Assembly: GCF_043290135.1 (NCBI RefSeq)
Contig: NC_134701.1
Coordinates: 60,818,502-60,882,501 of the forward strand
Length of the DNA stretch: 64,000 bases
Reading direction: 5' to 3'
Source: Rhipicephalus microplus
Taxonomy: Eukaryota > Arthropoda > Arachnida > Ixodida > Ixodidae
Part shown: positions 32,824 through 45,700 of the stretch, one piece after another
How the letters are laid out: every line of letters begins with the position of its first letter
Numbering within the stretch: position 1 is the first letter of the stretch
The notes under the pieces: generated by a model
Databases searched by the model: none
Seen by the model: the letters and a program-made list of their open reading frames with translations, nothing else
What the model was told of the DNA's origin: nothing
Position numbers and translations under genes: made by a program

Positions 32824-34009
32824 TGCGTCATGACTGACGCCTTGCTAGCCTCCAGTTCCAAGCTGTCACTTGCTGCATTAACAACTTTGTGCCCATTCAA
32901 GGCCATGTTGCCTGCGGTCGCGTCGCAAGAACTTGAGGCCAGCCCACCCGAGAACCATCACAAACTCCAGTGTTTCCCCACGGAACTCTCAGAGCTACTG
33001 GGCTGCTTGACGTCGACATGCTGCGTAGTTTTGATAGCTAAGTCATCATTGTCAGCAGCTTGTGAACTCCCACCATTACGCAGCTTCCTGGACGATGCCA
33101 ATAACTAAGTGGCCACAGGCAACGGTCTCGGAGCACATAATGCATTATCTGAAGAACAGAAGTGGGGCATGGCCATTGGTCACCTCCGGAATGCTGCCGC
33201 GGCATCGCACGGGTATGAAGGCGTGAGGCAACAGTCTTGGGCACAATGCATCTTCAAGCTTATCCCTGCCTTTGAACAGATTCACTCCGGTGTCACTGCC
33301 ACCACCAATTCTAATCTCGCCGCTTCTGAGGACGGGGCTCTAGAGAAGCATGACCACTAGGCTGTCACTGTGCTGTCCAGCTTGTCAACCAAAATATTTC
33401 ACTTACACAAAATGTACTTAGGCAGCGCTCAGACACTGCGCTGGTGTCCTACACAGGACACAGAACACAAGCAGACAAGTTGCTATTGAGCGATCCAAGC
33501 TCATCTTTCCTTTCTGACCTGGACGGGCCACCTCCCCTCATACTCGGCACGCTATCCCTCCAAACGCCGGATGAATGCAAAGCTGCCACTCCTGGTTCTG
33601 CCAATTTTCAGGAACCAAATTCATCGCAGCCACTGGCGCAGTCAATGACTGAGTAGGCGGGCGCTAGCCTTTTGCCAAGTGTCGTCTCGCAACATAATCG
33701 CAAGTGCCCATCCCGCCCGAGGATCATGTTATCGACTACCTGCCACTGCCGGCCATGATTACAGCTGACAAAACCTCGGACCAGGTCGGCTTGATGGCAA
33801 GTGACACAGCAGAACTCCAAGAGCAAAATTTTTTTGACAAGCCAGCAGGTGAACCCTGCTTCGCCTTGTCGCAGATGTCCAGTGCGACACCCAGTCGCAC
33901 CTTGACGTGCCCCGAAGAGCGCAGATGTCCCCGCTCAAAGCGGGTAGTCGGTAGTCGTCATCATGACCTGAAACCGATGCGACCACGCCAAATCTGCTAC
34001 TACTACCTG
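32824..34009 (+). other. unidentified, possibly old coding repeat region
   Basis: Several moderate + strand frames (32830-33108, 33444-33656, 33704-34069) are rich in S, P and L and resemble nothing known. No start or stop context links them. Proximity to repeats Y suggests one large degraded element, but this is inference. Confidence 0.35.
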
Positions 34010-34160
34010 CTAGTCCTGTATTCTGCAAGTGGCCGCATTTATTCACGGCGCCGACGAGACCTGTGGTGACCAGCTTAATACAGCCAGTGCCGTCCTCTCG
34101 AGTACCTGGCATTTTAGGAAGACAAGTCGCAGCATGCTCAAGACTGACCATCACGGAACT
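34010..34160. repeat. unidentified repeat Y, copy 2
   Basis: Diverged second copy of 31615-31765 in the same orientation, 2.4 kb downstream. See copy 1 for the shared blocks. Confidence 0.7.
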
Positions 34161-34199
34161 CCCATTGCCACTCTCTAGAAAAAACTTCGGGAGCTTCTA

Positions 34200-34640
34200 C
34201 CCAGTCACAGTCATGGTGGTGGTGGTTGTGGTTGTAAGGAAGAGGAAAAAAAGGCACCTAATTTCTGTCTGCCTCACGGGCGACACGGTGCAGTGCCTTA
34301 TAGGGGTAGGGGGAAGGAGGGATAAAAAGAATAGAAGAAATAGATGAAGAAATAGAGAGGCAAGCGACTGAAAATAGAAGGAGATAGGAAAGTGGGGATC
34401 CGGTCAAAGCAGTCCAAGGGCGAGGCACCACAATGCGAGAGCTGCACAGCGTCAGGAAACCGCGGAGGGCAAACCAGACGGTGGGAGCTACGCTGGCGTC
34501 GGAGATCGCCAGGGCACGTCCGTCCAGCTTGAAATCCTTCGAGCGAATCCCACTGTCATTGCCGAGGTTAATGATAAAAAAAAGCGGCGACGGAGCTTTT
34601 GCTCTCAATCACGCTCGCCCAGCGCGAGAAGATGAAGACG
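34200..34640 (-). repeat. dispersed repeat with (CCA)n-like tail, related to block B
   Basis: On the - strand it ends with CCACCACCACCATG (34213-34226), as a retroposon tail would. Its middle (about 34455-34520: gcggagggcaaaccag, gcgtcggagatcgcc) resembles 18270-18320 and 19310-19360. It may be a SINE or LINE 3' end. No coding motif is certain. Confidence 0.5.
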
Positions 34641-34699
34641 AGAGGATAATAGGAGCATCCAGTCTATCATACGGGCTCTGTGTCTTCATTTTTCCGACG

Positions 34700-34712
34700 A
34701 TATATATATATA

Positions 34713-34743
<31 letters not shown>

Positions 34744-34768
34744 TTATTCAGTTCCATCGCCGCTTTTA

Positions 34769-34853
<85 letters not shown>
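34700..34853. repeat. (TA)n microsatellite, two blocks
   Basis: TA repeats with aaa interruptions at 34700-34743 and a long clean TA run at about 34771-34853, separated by about 28 bp of unique sequence. The YIYI-type reading frame here is repeat translation. Confidence 0.95.
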
Positions 34854-34855
<2 letters not shown>

Positions 34856-35254
34856 AGGTCTGTGCGATGTAGCTGTCATATACCTTCTTCTAGAGGATTG
34901 GTGACAATCTACTTGTCAAGATGTGAGAGTGCTTGCCAAATGTTCTCCACCCCATTCTTATTCCTCCAGTTACTTCATTCTCGTAGTTCAGCTCCGCGGT
35001 TATTGCCTGCCTGTCCTAAGTAGACACAGTCTTTTACAACTTATAGTGTGCTATTACCCATCTCAAAGCGTTGTTTGTTTTCTTCAAGGGTTTGTGTCAT
35101 TACTTTTGTTCTCTGTATAATAATTGTAAGACCTACCTTTCTGCACTCCTTGTCTAATTCAAAATCGTGAGTTGCTATTTGTCCTTTGAGTCACTAAGTA
35201 ATACAATGTCATCGGCAAGGCACACATTAATAACGTACTCTTCATCGACTCTTA
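34856..35254 (-). mobile_element. RTE-like LINE reverse transcriptase fragment, inverted relative to its 3' end
   Basis: The - strand from 35254 reads RVDEEYVINVCLADDIVLLS, which contains the catalytic (F/L)ADD motif of RTE-type reverse transcriptases. Degraded sequence downstream on that strand includes a TKVMTQTL-like segment. It ends on the left at the TA microsatellite. On the right it meets, head-on, an RTE-like 3' end on the + strand. Confidence 0.65.
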
Positions 35255-35490
35255 ATCATCACTTGTAGACAGGATAACCGCTGGTCATTAAGGGTAACTA
35301 GCTGGATTTCCAGAGAAGGTAAGTGGGTTAGGGGGAGACAGAAAGTTAGACGGGCAGATGATATTGAAAAGCTTGTGAGTATAAAAAGGCAGCAGCAAGA
35401 ACAGAACCGAGTTGACTGGCGGATTAAGGTAGAGGCTTTCATCCGGCTGTGGACGTAGTCAGGCTTATGATGATGAGATGATGGTTACGA
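35255..35490 (+). mobile_element. RTE-like LINE 3' end joined to the inverted segment
   Basis: Homologous to 32340-32545 (tagacaggat, gtgggttagggggagacaga, aggcagcagcaagaacagaa, cgagttgactggcgg, gctgtggacgtagtcagg). It ends with a tgatgatgagatgatgg tail. With 34856-35254 it gives the order inverted 5' part then direct 3' part, the structure expected of a twin-primed insertion. Confidence 0.65.
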
Positions 35491-35809
35491 TGGTATACAT
35501 AAAGTGTGTTTGTGTATATGTGTGTGTGTGCTTTTTTCGCCCCTTATATGTGAAATAACTAAAAAGAGAAAGGGGGTAGCCCGTATCAGCAGGAGGCATA
35601 ACGGGCTCAGGCCAATTTAACATAAATGAAGAGGGGAAATTTCCCAAGTTCTTTTTTAAGAAAGCCAATTAGTTAAAAAAACAATAACAAGGATGAAACC
35701 TAATGAGTGCGGCATGAAAATGCAAAAAATAATCGAGTTAGCTTTTCAGCAATGAGCAGGTCGACATGCAGCAGAAGTGTACTTGCCTAACTTCAGTGTT
35801 TGGGGTTCG
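35491..35809. other. short unassigned stretch
   Basis: A small GT-rich patch at 35508-35531, then A-rich sequence. No gene seen. Confidence 0.4.
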
Positions 35810-35972
35810 TGCGCGTGTGCGTGTGTGTGTGCGTGCGTGTGTGCGTGCGTGTGCGTGTGTGTGTATGCATGTGTGTGTGCGCATGTTTGTGTGTGTACGT
35901 GCGTGTGTGTGTGTGTGTGTGCGCGCATGCGTGCGTACGTGCGTGCGTGCCTGCGTGCTTGCGTGTGTTTCT
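35810..35972. repeat. (GT)n / (GCGT)n microsatellite
   Basis: Alternating GT, GCGT and GTGC units. Open frames in all six directions (HTHTHA- and VCVCVRA-like) come from the repeat. Confidence 0.95.
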
Positions 35973-37052
35973 GCACGTTTGTTCAAAATGCGTTGTCGTT
36001 GAATGCGGAAAGCCCCAACAAAATGACGGAGTGGGATGCGAGCCAGTGGTGTTGAGGATGGGCTAAACGTTGACCAGGATGGTAGCAGTGGCCTCTCTGA
36101 TGTCGGAGCCCATTTCTTCACCAGAAACAGTGTAGCCAGGCACGTCGGGCTGTCATTCCAACAGCGATGCAACAAGAAACCTTGAGGAGCCTGTTTGCCG
36201 CTGCGAACTTAGACAAGGCGCCATTAGAAATAGTGAAATGCTTTTCAAAAAAAAAGGGGGGGGGGGGGGGTCAGGGATAGGTATTTGCGCAAGCGTTGCG
36301 GATGCTACAGTTGGTGTACTTAGGAAAAATGAAGCATTGATACTATTGTTATCAGTCGCAGAGGTTTTACCCCACCTTTGTTGGCAAAACTGTGGCTATA
36401 ATCGAGAGCATTCACGCAAAAGCTATGATAGACTACGATAGTAAGGAACGTTATTCGGAATATGAAGCGACGTCCTGATAAAGTGCTGGCAGCTAATGCG
36501 TGTCATGTGACATCATACAAACAGAGTTGTGAGAGACAGTCACTAACTGAACTAGATACGCACAAGATTTTCATTAGTCAATAGCGCATAATAATGCGCG
36601 GGTAGTGTTGTATCACTGTTGTGCACACGTAAATGAGTCAAAAAGTGTTGCGTGTTTGGGCATTCATTAAAGTAGTGTTGTTCGCTCAAGCAAAATGCAC
36701 CACACATACACCTGTCCGATGCAGTTATATTAAATCGATGAAGATAATACTAGAAGTGTCCGTCATCAGACAATAAGAGCATCAGGCTTTTAGTAGGGGG
36801 GCACCATTGAGAAATTTTTTACGGGCTTGTGATCCAATGAAATACCGTTCTCTCGGGTCCCTCAGTCTGCCAATGGGTGTGCCAATATGAATTCAAGATT
36901 TTATGAAACTGATTTTGTATTGACCGAAATAATATTTTGGCGTAACGCACGAAGCCTCATCGCCTTCCTGATGCAGCGGCTGCGTCAGCTAGTTCATTTC
37001 CCTAAATTGCCATATATCCAGGTACATAATATAGTTTTAAAGATTTCCCAAA
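35973..37052. other. unassigned stretch with an A9G16-like tract, ending at the satellite edge
   Basis: An A run followed by a G run lies at about 36246-36271. The rest shows no gene or repeat. It is the unique left flank of the satellite array; the change to satellite occurs at about 37053, within aacaagattgtatgg. Confidence 0.5.
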
Positions 37053-40000
37053 CAAGATTGTATGGTTAAGAAGCCGCTTGATGTTTCAAATTTTTCATCA
37101 TTATCAGTGAGACTTTGAAGGTTCATTAGAAGCGATAGACGGTCTGTGTAAATGTGGGCTGGCGTGCTAAAGTTACTTGTAAATACGAAATGAAGTGCTT
37201 CTTGGAATGCAAATAATTCCGTGTCGTATTCGCTTGAACAGCTACGGATCTGAGTTTTCCTGACAGTTATGATTTTTTTCATCCTTTGTCAAAGCAATAT
37301 ATGCCACTCCCACCGTGTATGACGTGTATAAGCTGTCAGTGTATACGTGAATGACTTTTGTTTTGAAAATAACTGCTTCTTGTGATGGTGAGAGTATAGT
37401 GAAACTAAATTTATATTTTTAATGGGGTGATGAGCCCACAGACTGCATAGATATAGTATGTCAGCCAGTTTGAAGATTGTATGGTTAAGAAGCCACTTGA
37501 TGTTTCAAATTTTCATCAATATCAGTGAGACATTGAAGGTTCATTACAAGCGATAGACGGTCTGTGTAAATGTGGACTAACGTGCTAAAGTTACTTGTAA
37601 ATACGAAATGGAGTGCATCTTGGAATGCAAATAATTCCGTGTCGTATTCGCTTGAAGAGCTACGGATCTGAGGTTTCCTGACAGTTATGATTTTTTCATC
37701 CTTTGTCAAAGCAATATATGCCACTCCCGCTTGTATGACGTGTATGAGCTGTCAGTGTATACGTGAATGACTTTTGTTTTGAAAATAACTGCTTTTTGTG
37801 ACGGTGAGAGTTTAGTGAAATTAAATTTATACTTTTAATGGGGTGATGAGTCCACAGACTGCATGGATATAGTATGTCAGCCAGTTCGAAAATTGTATGG
37901 TTAAGAAGCCGCTTGATGTTTCAAATTTTTCTTCATTATCAGTGAGACTTTTAAGGTTCATTAGAAGCGATAGAGGGTCTATGTAAATGTGGCCTGGCGT
38001 GCTAAAGTTACTTGTAAGTACGAAATGGAGTGCTTCTTGGAATGCAAATAATTCCGTGTCGTATTCGCTTGAAGAGCTACGGATCTTAGTTTTCCTGACA
38101 GTTATGATTTTTTTCATTCTTTGTCTAGGCAATATATGCCACTCCCGCGTGTATGACGTGTATGAGCTGTCAGTGTATACGTGAATGACTTTTGTTTTGA
38201 AAATAACTGCTTCTTGTGATGGTGAGAGTTTAGTTAAACTAAATTTATATTTCTAATGGGTTGATGAGTCCACAGACTGCATGGATATAGTATGTCAGCC
38301 AGTTCGAAAATTGTATGGTTAAGAAGCCGCTTGATGTTTCAAATTTTTCAGCATTATCAGTGAGATTTTAAGGTTTATTAGAAGCAATAGAGGGTCTATG
38401 TAAATGTGCCCTGCGTGCTAAAGTTACTTGTAAATACGTAATGGAGTGCTTCTAGGAATGCAAATAATTCCGTGTCGTATTCGCTTGAAGAGCTACGGAT
38501 CTGAGTTTTCCTGACAGTTATAAATTTTTCATTCTTTGTCTAGGCAATATATGCCACTCCCGCGTGTATGACGTGTATGAGCTGTCAGTGTATACGTGAA
38601 TGACTTTTGTTTTGAAAAGAACTGCTTCTTGTGATGGTGAGAGTTTAGTGAAACTAAATTTATATTTTTAATGGGGTTATGAGTCCACAGACTGCATAGA
38701 TATAGTATGTCAGCCAGTTCGAAGATTGTATGGTTAAGAAGCCGCTTGATGTTTCAAATTTTTCATCATTATCAGTGAGACTTTGAAGGTTCATTAGAAG
38801 CGATAGACGGTCTGTGTAAATGTGGGCTGGCGTGCTAAAGTTACTTGTAAATACGAAATGAAGTGATTCTTGGAATGCAACAATTTCCGTGTCGTATTCG
38901 CTTGAAGAGCTACGGATCTGAGTTTTCCTGACAGTTATCATTTTTTTCATTCTTTGTCTAAGCAATATATGCCACTCCCGCTTGTATGACGTGTATGAGC
39001 TGTCAGTGTATACGTGAATGACTTTTGTTTTGAAAATAACTGCTTTTTGTGACGGTGAGAGTTTAGTGAAATTAAATTTATACTTTTAATGGGGTGATGA
39101 GTCCACAGACTGCATGGATATAGTATGTAAGCCAGTTGGAAGATTGTATGGTTAAGAAGCCGCTTGATGTTTCAAATTTTTCATCATTATCAGTGAGACT
39201 TTGAAGGTTCATTAGAAGCGATACACGGTCTGTGTAAATGTGGGCTGGCGTGCTAAAGTTACTTGTAAATACGAAATAAAGTGCCTCTTGGAATGCAAAT
39301 AATTTCGTGTCGTATTCGCTTGAAGAGCTACGGATCTTAGTTTTCCTGACAGTTATGATTTTTTTCATTCTTTGTCTAGGCAATATATGCCACTCCCGCG
39401 TGTATGACGTGTATGAGCTGTCAGTGTATACGTGAATGGCTTTTGTTTTGAAAATAACTGCTTCTTGTGATGGTGAGAGTTTAGTGAAACTAAATTTATA
39501 TTTCTAATGGGGTGATGAGTCCACAGACTGCATGGATATAGTATGTCAGCCAGTTTGAAGATTGTATGGTTAAGAAGCCACTTGATGTTTCAAATTTTCA
39601 TCAATATCAGTGAGACATTGAAGGTTCATTACAAGCGATAGACGGTCTGTGTAAATGTGGACTAACGTGCTAAAGTTACTTGTAAATACGAAATGGAGTG
39701 CATCTTGGAATGCAAATAATTTCGTGTCGTATTCGCTTGAAGAGCTACGGATCTGAGTTTTCCTGACAGTTATGATTTTTTTCATTCTTTGTCTAAGCAA
39801 TATATGCCACTCCCTTGTGTATGACGTGTATGAGCTGTCAGTGTATACGTGAATGACTTTTGTTTTGAAAATAACTGCTTCTTGTGATGGTGAGAGTTTA
39901 GTGAAACTAAATTTATATTTTTAATGGGGTGATGAGTCCACAGACTGCATGGATATAGTATGTCAGCCAGTTCACAGATTGTATGGTTAAGAAGCCGCTT

Positions 40001-40747
40001 GATGTTTCAAATTTTTCATCATTATCAGTGAGACTTTGAAGGTTCATTAGAAGCGATAGACGGTCTGTGTAAATGTGGGCTGGCGTGCTAAAGTTACTTG
40101 TAAATACGAAATGAAGTGATTCTTGGAATGCAACAATTTCCGTGTCGTATTCGCTTGAAGAGCTACGGATCTGAGTTTTCCTGACAGTTATCATTTTTTT
40201 CATTCTTTGTCTAAGCAATATATGCCACTCCCGCTTGTATGACGTGTATGAGCTGTCAGTGTATACGTGAATGACTTTTGTTTTGAAAATAACTGCTTTT
40301 TGTGACGGTGAGAGTTTAGTGAAATTAAATTTATACTTTTAATGGGGTGATGAGTCCACAGACTGCATGGATATAGTATGTAAGCCAGTTGGAAGATTGT
40401 ATGGTTAAGAAGCCGCTTGATGTTTCAAATTTTTCATCATTATCAGTGAGACTTTGAAGGTTCATTAGAAGCGATACACGGTCTGTGTAAATGTGGGCTG
40501 GCGTGCTAAAGTTACTTGTAAATACGAAATAAAGTGCCTCTTGGAATGCAAATAATTTCGTGTCGTATTCGCTTGAAGAGCTACGGATCTGAGTTTTCCT
40601 GACAGTTATGATTTTTTCATTCTTTGTCTAAGCAATATATGCCACTACCGCGTGTATGACATGTATGAGCTGTCAGTGTATACGTGAATGACTTTTGTTC
40701 TGAAAATAACTGCTTCTTGTGATGGTGAGAGTTTAGTGAAACTAAAT

Positions 40748-41150
40748 TTATATTTTTAATGGGGTGATGAGCCCACAGACTGCATGGATATAGTATGTCA
40801 GCCAGTTTGAAGATTGTATGGTTAAGAAGCCGCTTGATGTTTCAAACTTTTCATTATTATCAGTGAGGCTTTGAAGGTTCATTAGAAGCGATAGACGGTG
40901 TGTGTTAATGTGGGCTGGCGTGCTAAAGGTACTTGTAAATACGAAATGGAGTGCTTCTTGGAATGCAAATAATTCTCTGTCGTATTCGCTTGAAGAGCTA
41001 CGGATCTGAGTTTTCCTGATTGTTATGATTTTTTCATCCTTTGTCAAAGCAATATATGCCACTCCTGCCGTGTATGACGTGTATGAGCTGTCAGTGTATA
41101 CGTGAATGACTTTTGTTTTGAAATTAACTGCTTCTTGTGATGGTGAGAGT
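40748..41150 (-). pseudogene. representative satellite unit with an open RNase H frame
   Basis: In this unit one frame on the - strand stays open from KLSPSQEAVNFKTKVIHVYT through DSSYTSYTAGVAYIALTKDE, ITIRKTQIRSSSSEYDRE, LFAFQEALHFVF and on to GLITPLKI, then a stop. It represents the ancestral-like arrangement. The third motif is changed to HINTHRLS, losing the acidic residue, so even this unit could not be catalytic. Units of the left part of the array have an extra A in the A run after GAATG and a TAG at IA*TK, which split this frame. Confidence 0.75.
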
Positions 41151-42001
41151 TTAGTGAAACTAAATTTATATTTTTAATGGGGTGATGAGTCCACAGACTG
41201 CATGGATATAGTATGTCAGCCAGTTCACAGATTGTATGGTTAAGAAGCCGCTTGATGTTTCAAATTTTTCATCATTATCAGTGAGACTTTGAAGGTTCAT
41301 TAGAAGCGATAGACGGTCTGTGTAAATGTGGGCTGGCGTGCTAAAGTTACTTGTAAATACGAAATAAAGTGCTTCTTGGAATGCAAATAATTTCGTGTCG
41401 TATTCGCTTGAAGAGCTACGGATCTGAGTTTTCCTGACAGTTATGATTTTTTTCATTCTTTGTCTAAGCAATATATGCCACTCCCGCGTGTATGACGTGT
41501 ATGAGCTGTCAGTGTATACGTGAATGACTTTTGTTTTGAAAATAACTGCTTCTTGTGATGGTGAGAGTTTAGTGAAACTAAATTTATATTTTTAATGGGG
41601 TGATGAGCTAACAGACTGCATGGATAAAGTATGTCAGCCAGTTTGAAGATTTTATGATTACGAAGCCGCTTGATGTTTCAAATTTTTCATCATTATCAGT
41701 GAGACTTTGAAGGTTCATTAGAAGCGATAGACAGTCTGTGTAAATGTGGGCTGGCGTGCTAAAGTTACTTGTAAATACAAAATGAAGTGCTTCTTGGAAT
41801 GCAACTAATTCCGTGTCGTATTCGCTTGAAGAGCTACGGATCTTAGTTATCCTGACAGTTATGATTTTTTTCATTCTTTGTCTAGGCAATATATGCCACT
41901 CCCGCGTGTATGACGTGTATGAGCTGTCAGTGTATACGTGAATGACTTTTGTTTTGAAAATAACTGCTTCTTGTGATGGTGAGAGTTTAGTGAAACTAAA
42001 T

Positions 42002-42721
42002 TTATATTTCTAATGGGGTGATGAGTCCACAGACTGCATGGATATAGTATGTCAGCCAGTTCGAAAATTGTATGGTTAAGAAGCCGCTTGATGTTTCAAA
42101 TTTTTCATCATTATCAGTGAGACTTTTAAGGTTCATTAGAAGCGATAGAGGGTCTATGTAAATGTACCCTGGCGTGCTAAAGTTACTTGTAAATACGAAA
42201 TGAAGTGCTTCTTGGAATGCAAATAATTCCGTGTCGTATTCGCTTGAAGAGCTACGGATCTGAGTTTTCCTGACAGTTATGATTTTTTTCATTCTTTGTC
42301 TAGGCAATATATGCCACTCCCGCGTGTATGACGTGCATGAGCTGTCAGTGTATACGTGAATGACTTTTGTTTTGAAAATAAGTGCTTTTTGTGACGGTGA
42401 AAGTTTAGTGAAACTAAATTTTTTTAATGGGCTGATGAGTCCACAGACTGCATGGATATAGTATGTCAGCCAGTTCGAAGATTGTATGGTTAAGAAGCCG
42501 CTTGATGTTTCAAATTTTTCATCATTATCAGTGAGACTTTGAAGGTTCATTAGAAGCGATAGACGGTCTGTGTAAATGTGGGCTGGCGTGCTAAAGTTAC
42601 TTGTAAATACGAAATAAAGTGCTTCTTGGAATGCAAATAATTTCGTGTCGTATTCGCTTGAAGAGCTACGGATCTGAGTTTTCCTGACAGTTATGATTTT
42701 TTTCATTCTTTGTCTAAGCAA
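42002..42721 (-). pseudogene. in-frame satellite dimer (239 codons)
   Basis: Two consecutive units are read without interruption because a short deletion at the boundary (the usual aaatttatatttttaatgg is aaatttttttaatgg near 42417-42429) restores frame. The product has the RNase H-like segment twice, joined by KKFSFTKLSPSQKALIFKTK. I see no promoter, signal or further domain that would make this a gene. Confidence 0.6.
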
Positions 42722-45700
42722 TATATGCCACTCCCGCGTGTATGACGTGTATGAGCTGTCAGTGTATACGTGAATGACTTTTGTTTTGAAAATAACTGCT
42801 TCTTGTGATGGTGAGAGTTTAGTGAAACTAAATTTATATTTTTAATGGGGTGATGAGTCCACAGACTGCATGGATATAGTATGTCAGCCAGTTCACAGAT
42901 TGTATGGTTAAGAAGCCGCTTGATGTTTCAAATTTTTCATCATTATCAGTGAGACTTTGAAGGTTCATTAGAAGCGATAGACGGTCTGTGTAAATGTGGG
43001 CTGGCGTGCTAAAGTTATTTGTGAATACGAAATGGAGTGCTTCTTGGAATGCAAATAATTCCGTGTCGTATTCGCTTGAAGAGCTACGGATCTGAGTTTT
43101 CCTGACAGTTAAGATTTTTTTCATACTTTGTCTAAGCAATATATGCCACTCCCGCATGTATGACGTGTATGAGCTGTCAGTGTATACGTGAACGACTTTT
43201 GTTTTGAAAATAACTGCTTCTTGTGATGGTGAGAGTTTAGTGAAACTAAATTAATATTTTTATTGGGGTGATGAGCCCACACACTGCATGGCTATAGTAT
43301 GTCAGCCAGTTTGAAGATTGTATGGTTAAGAAGCCGCTTGATGTTTCAAACTTTTCATCATTATCAGTGAGGCTTTGAAGGTTCATTAGAAGTGATAGAC
43401 GGTCTGTGTAAATGTGGGCTGGCGTGCTAAAGTTACTTGTAAATACGAAATGGAGTGCTTCTTGGAATGCAAATAATTCCGTGTCGTATTCGCTTGAAGA
43501 GCTACGGATCTGAGTTTTCCTGACAGTTATGATTTTTTCATTCTTTGTCTAAGCAATATATGCCACTCCCGCGTGTATGACGTGTATGAGCTGTCAGTGT
43601 ATACGTGAATGACTTTTGTTTTGAAAATAACTGCTTCTTGTGATGGTGAGAGTATAGTGAAACTAAATTTATATTTTTAATGGGGTGATGAGCCCACAGA
43701 CTGCATAGATATAGTATGTCAGCCAGTTTGAAGATTGTATGGTTAAGAAGCCACTTGATGTTTCAAATTTTCATCAATATCAGTGAGACATTGAAGGTTC
43801 ATTACAAGCGATAGACGGTCTGTGTAAATGTGGACTAACGTGCTAAAGTTACTTGTAAATACGAAATGGAGTGCATCTTGGAATGCAAATAATTCCGTGT
43901 CGTATTCGCTTGAAGAGCTACGGATCTGAGGTTTCCTGACAGTTATGATTTTTTCATCCTTTGTCAAAGCAATATATGCCACTCCTGCCGTGTATGACGT
44001 GTATGAGCTGTCAGTGTATACGTGAATGACTTTTGTTTTGAAATTAACTGCTTCTTGTGATGGTGAGAGTTTAGTGAAACTAAATATATATTTTTAATGG
44101 GGTGATGAGCCCACAGATTGCTTGGATATAGTATGTCACCAGTTTGAAGATTGTATGGTTACGAAGCCGCTTGATGTTTCAAAATTTTCATCATTATCAG
44201 CGAGAGTTTGAAGGTTCATTAAAAGTGGTAGACGGTCTGTGTAAATGTGGGCTGGCGTGCTAAAGTTACTTGTAAATACGAAATTGAGTGCTTCTTGGAA
44301 TGCAAATAATTGCGTGTCGTATTCGCTTGAAGAGCTACGGATCTGAGTTTTCCTGACAGTTATGATTTTTTTCATTCTTTGTCTAAGCAATATATGCCAC
44401 TCCCGCGTGTATGACGTGTATAAGCTGTCAGTGTATACGTGAATGACTTTTGTTTTGAAAATAACTGCTTCTTGTGATGGTGAGAGTTTAGTGAAACTAA
44501 ATTTATATTTTTAATGGGGTGATGAGCTAACAGACTGCATGGATAAAGTATGTCAGCCAGTTTGAAGATTGTATGGTTACGAAGCCGCTTGATGTTTCAA
44601 ATTTTTCATCATTATCAGTGAGACTTTGAAGGTTCATTAGAAGCGATACACTGTCTGTGTAAATGTGGGCTGGCGTGCTAAAGTTACTTGTAAATACGAA
44701 ATTGAGTGCTTCTTGGAATGCAAATAATTGCGTGTCGTATTCGCTTGAAGAGCTACGGATCTGAGTTTTCCTGACAGTTATGATTTTTTTCATTCTTTGT
44801 CTAAGCAATATATGCCACTCCCGCGTGTATGACGTGTATGAGCAGTCAGTGTATACGTGAATGACTTTTGTTTTGAAAATAACTGCTTCTTGTAGTGGTG
44901 AGAGTTTAGTGAAACTAAAGTTATATTTTTAATGGGGTGATGAGCCCACAGACTGCATGGATATAGTATGTCAGCCAGTTTGAAGATTGTATTGTTACGA
45001 AGCCGCTTGATGTTTCAAAATGTTCATCATTATCAGTGAGACTTTGAAGGTTCATTAAAAGCGATAGACGGTCTGTGTAAATGTGGGCTGGCGTGCTAAA
45101 GTTACTTGTAAATACGAACTGGAGTGCTTCTTGGAATGCAAATAATTCCGTGTCGTATTCGCTTGCAGAGCTACGGATCTGAGTTTTCCTGACAGTGATG
45201 ATTTTTTATCCTTTGTCAAAGCAATATATGCCACTCCCGCCGTGTATGACGTGTATGAGCTGTCAGTGTATACGTGAATGACTTTTGTTTTGAAACTAAC
45301 TGCTTCTTGTGATGGTGAGAGTTTAGTGAATATAAATTTATATTTAGGATGGGGTGATGAGCCCACAGACTGCATGTATATAGTATGTCAGCCAGTTTGA
45401 AGATTGTATGGTTACGAAGCCGCTTGATGTTTCAAATTTTTCATCATTATCAGTGAGACTTCAAGGTTCATTAGAAGCGATAGACGGTCTGTGTAAATGT
45501 GGGCTGGCGTGTTAAAGGTACTTGTAAATATGAACTGGAGTGCTTCTTGGAATGCAAATAATTCCGTGTTGTCTTCGCTTGAAGAGCTACGGATCTGAGT
45601 TTTCCTGACAGTTATGATTTTTTTCATTCTTTGTCTAAGCAATATATGCCACTCCCGCGTGTATGACGTGTATGAGCTGTCAGTGTATACGTGAATGACT

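Noticed and set aside
34433..35023. 196-codon + strand frame, longest in its region
   Set aside because: Most of its length is YI repeats from the TA microsatellite, and its ends lie in a dispersed repeat and an antisense LINE fragment.
35738..36175. His/Thr-rich and Cys/Val-rich frames on both strands
   Set aside because: They come from the GT/GCGT microsatellite.
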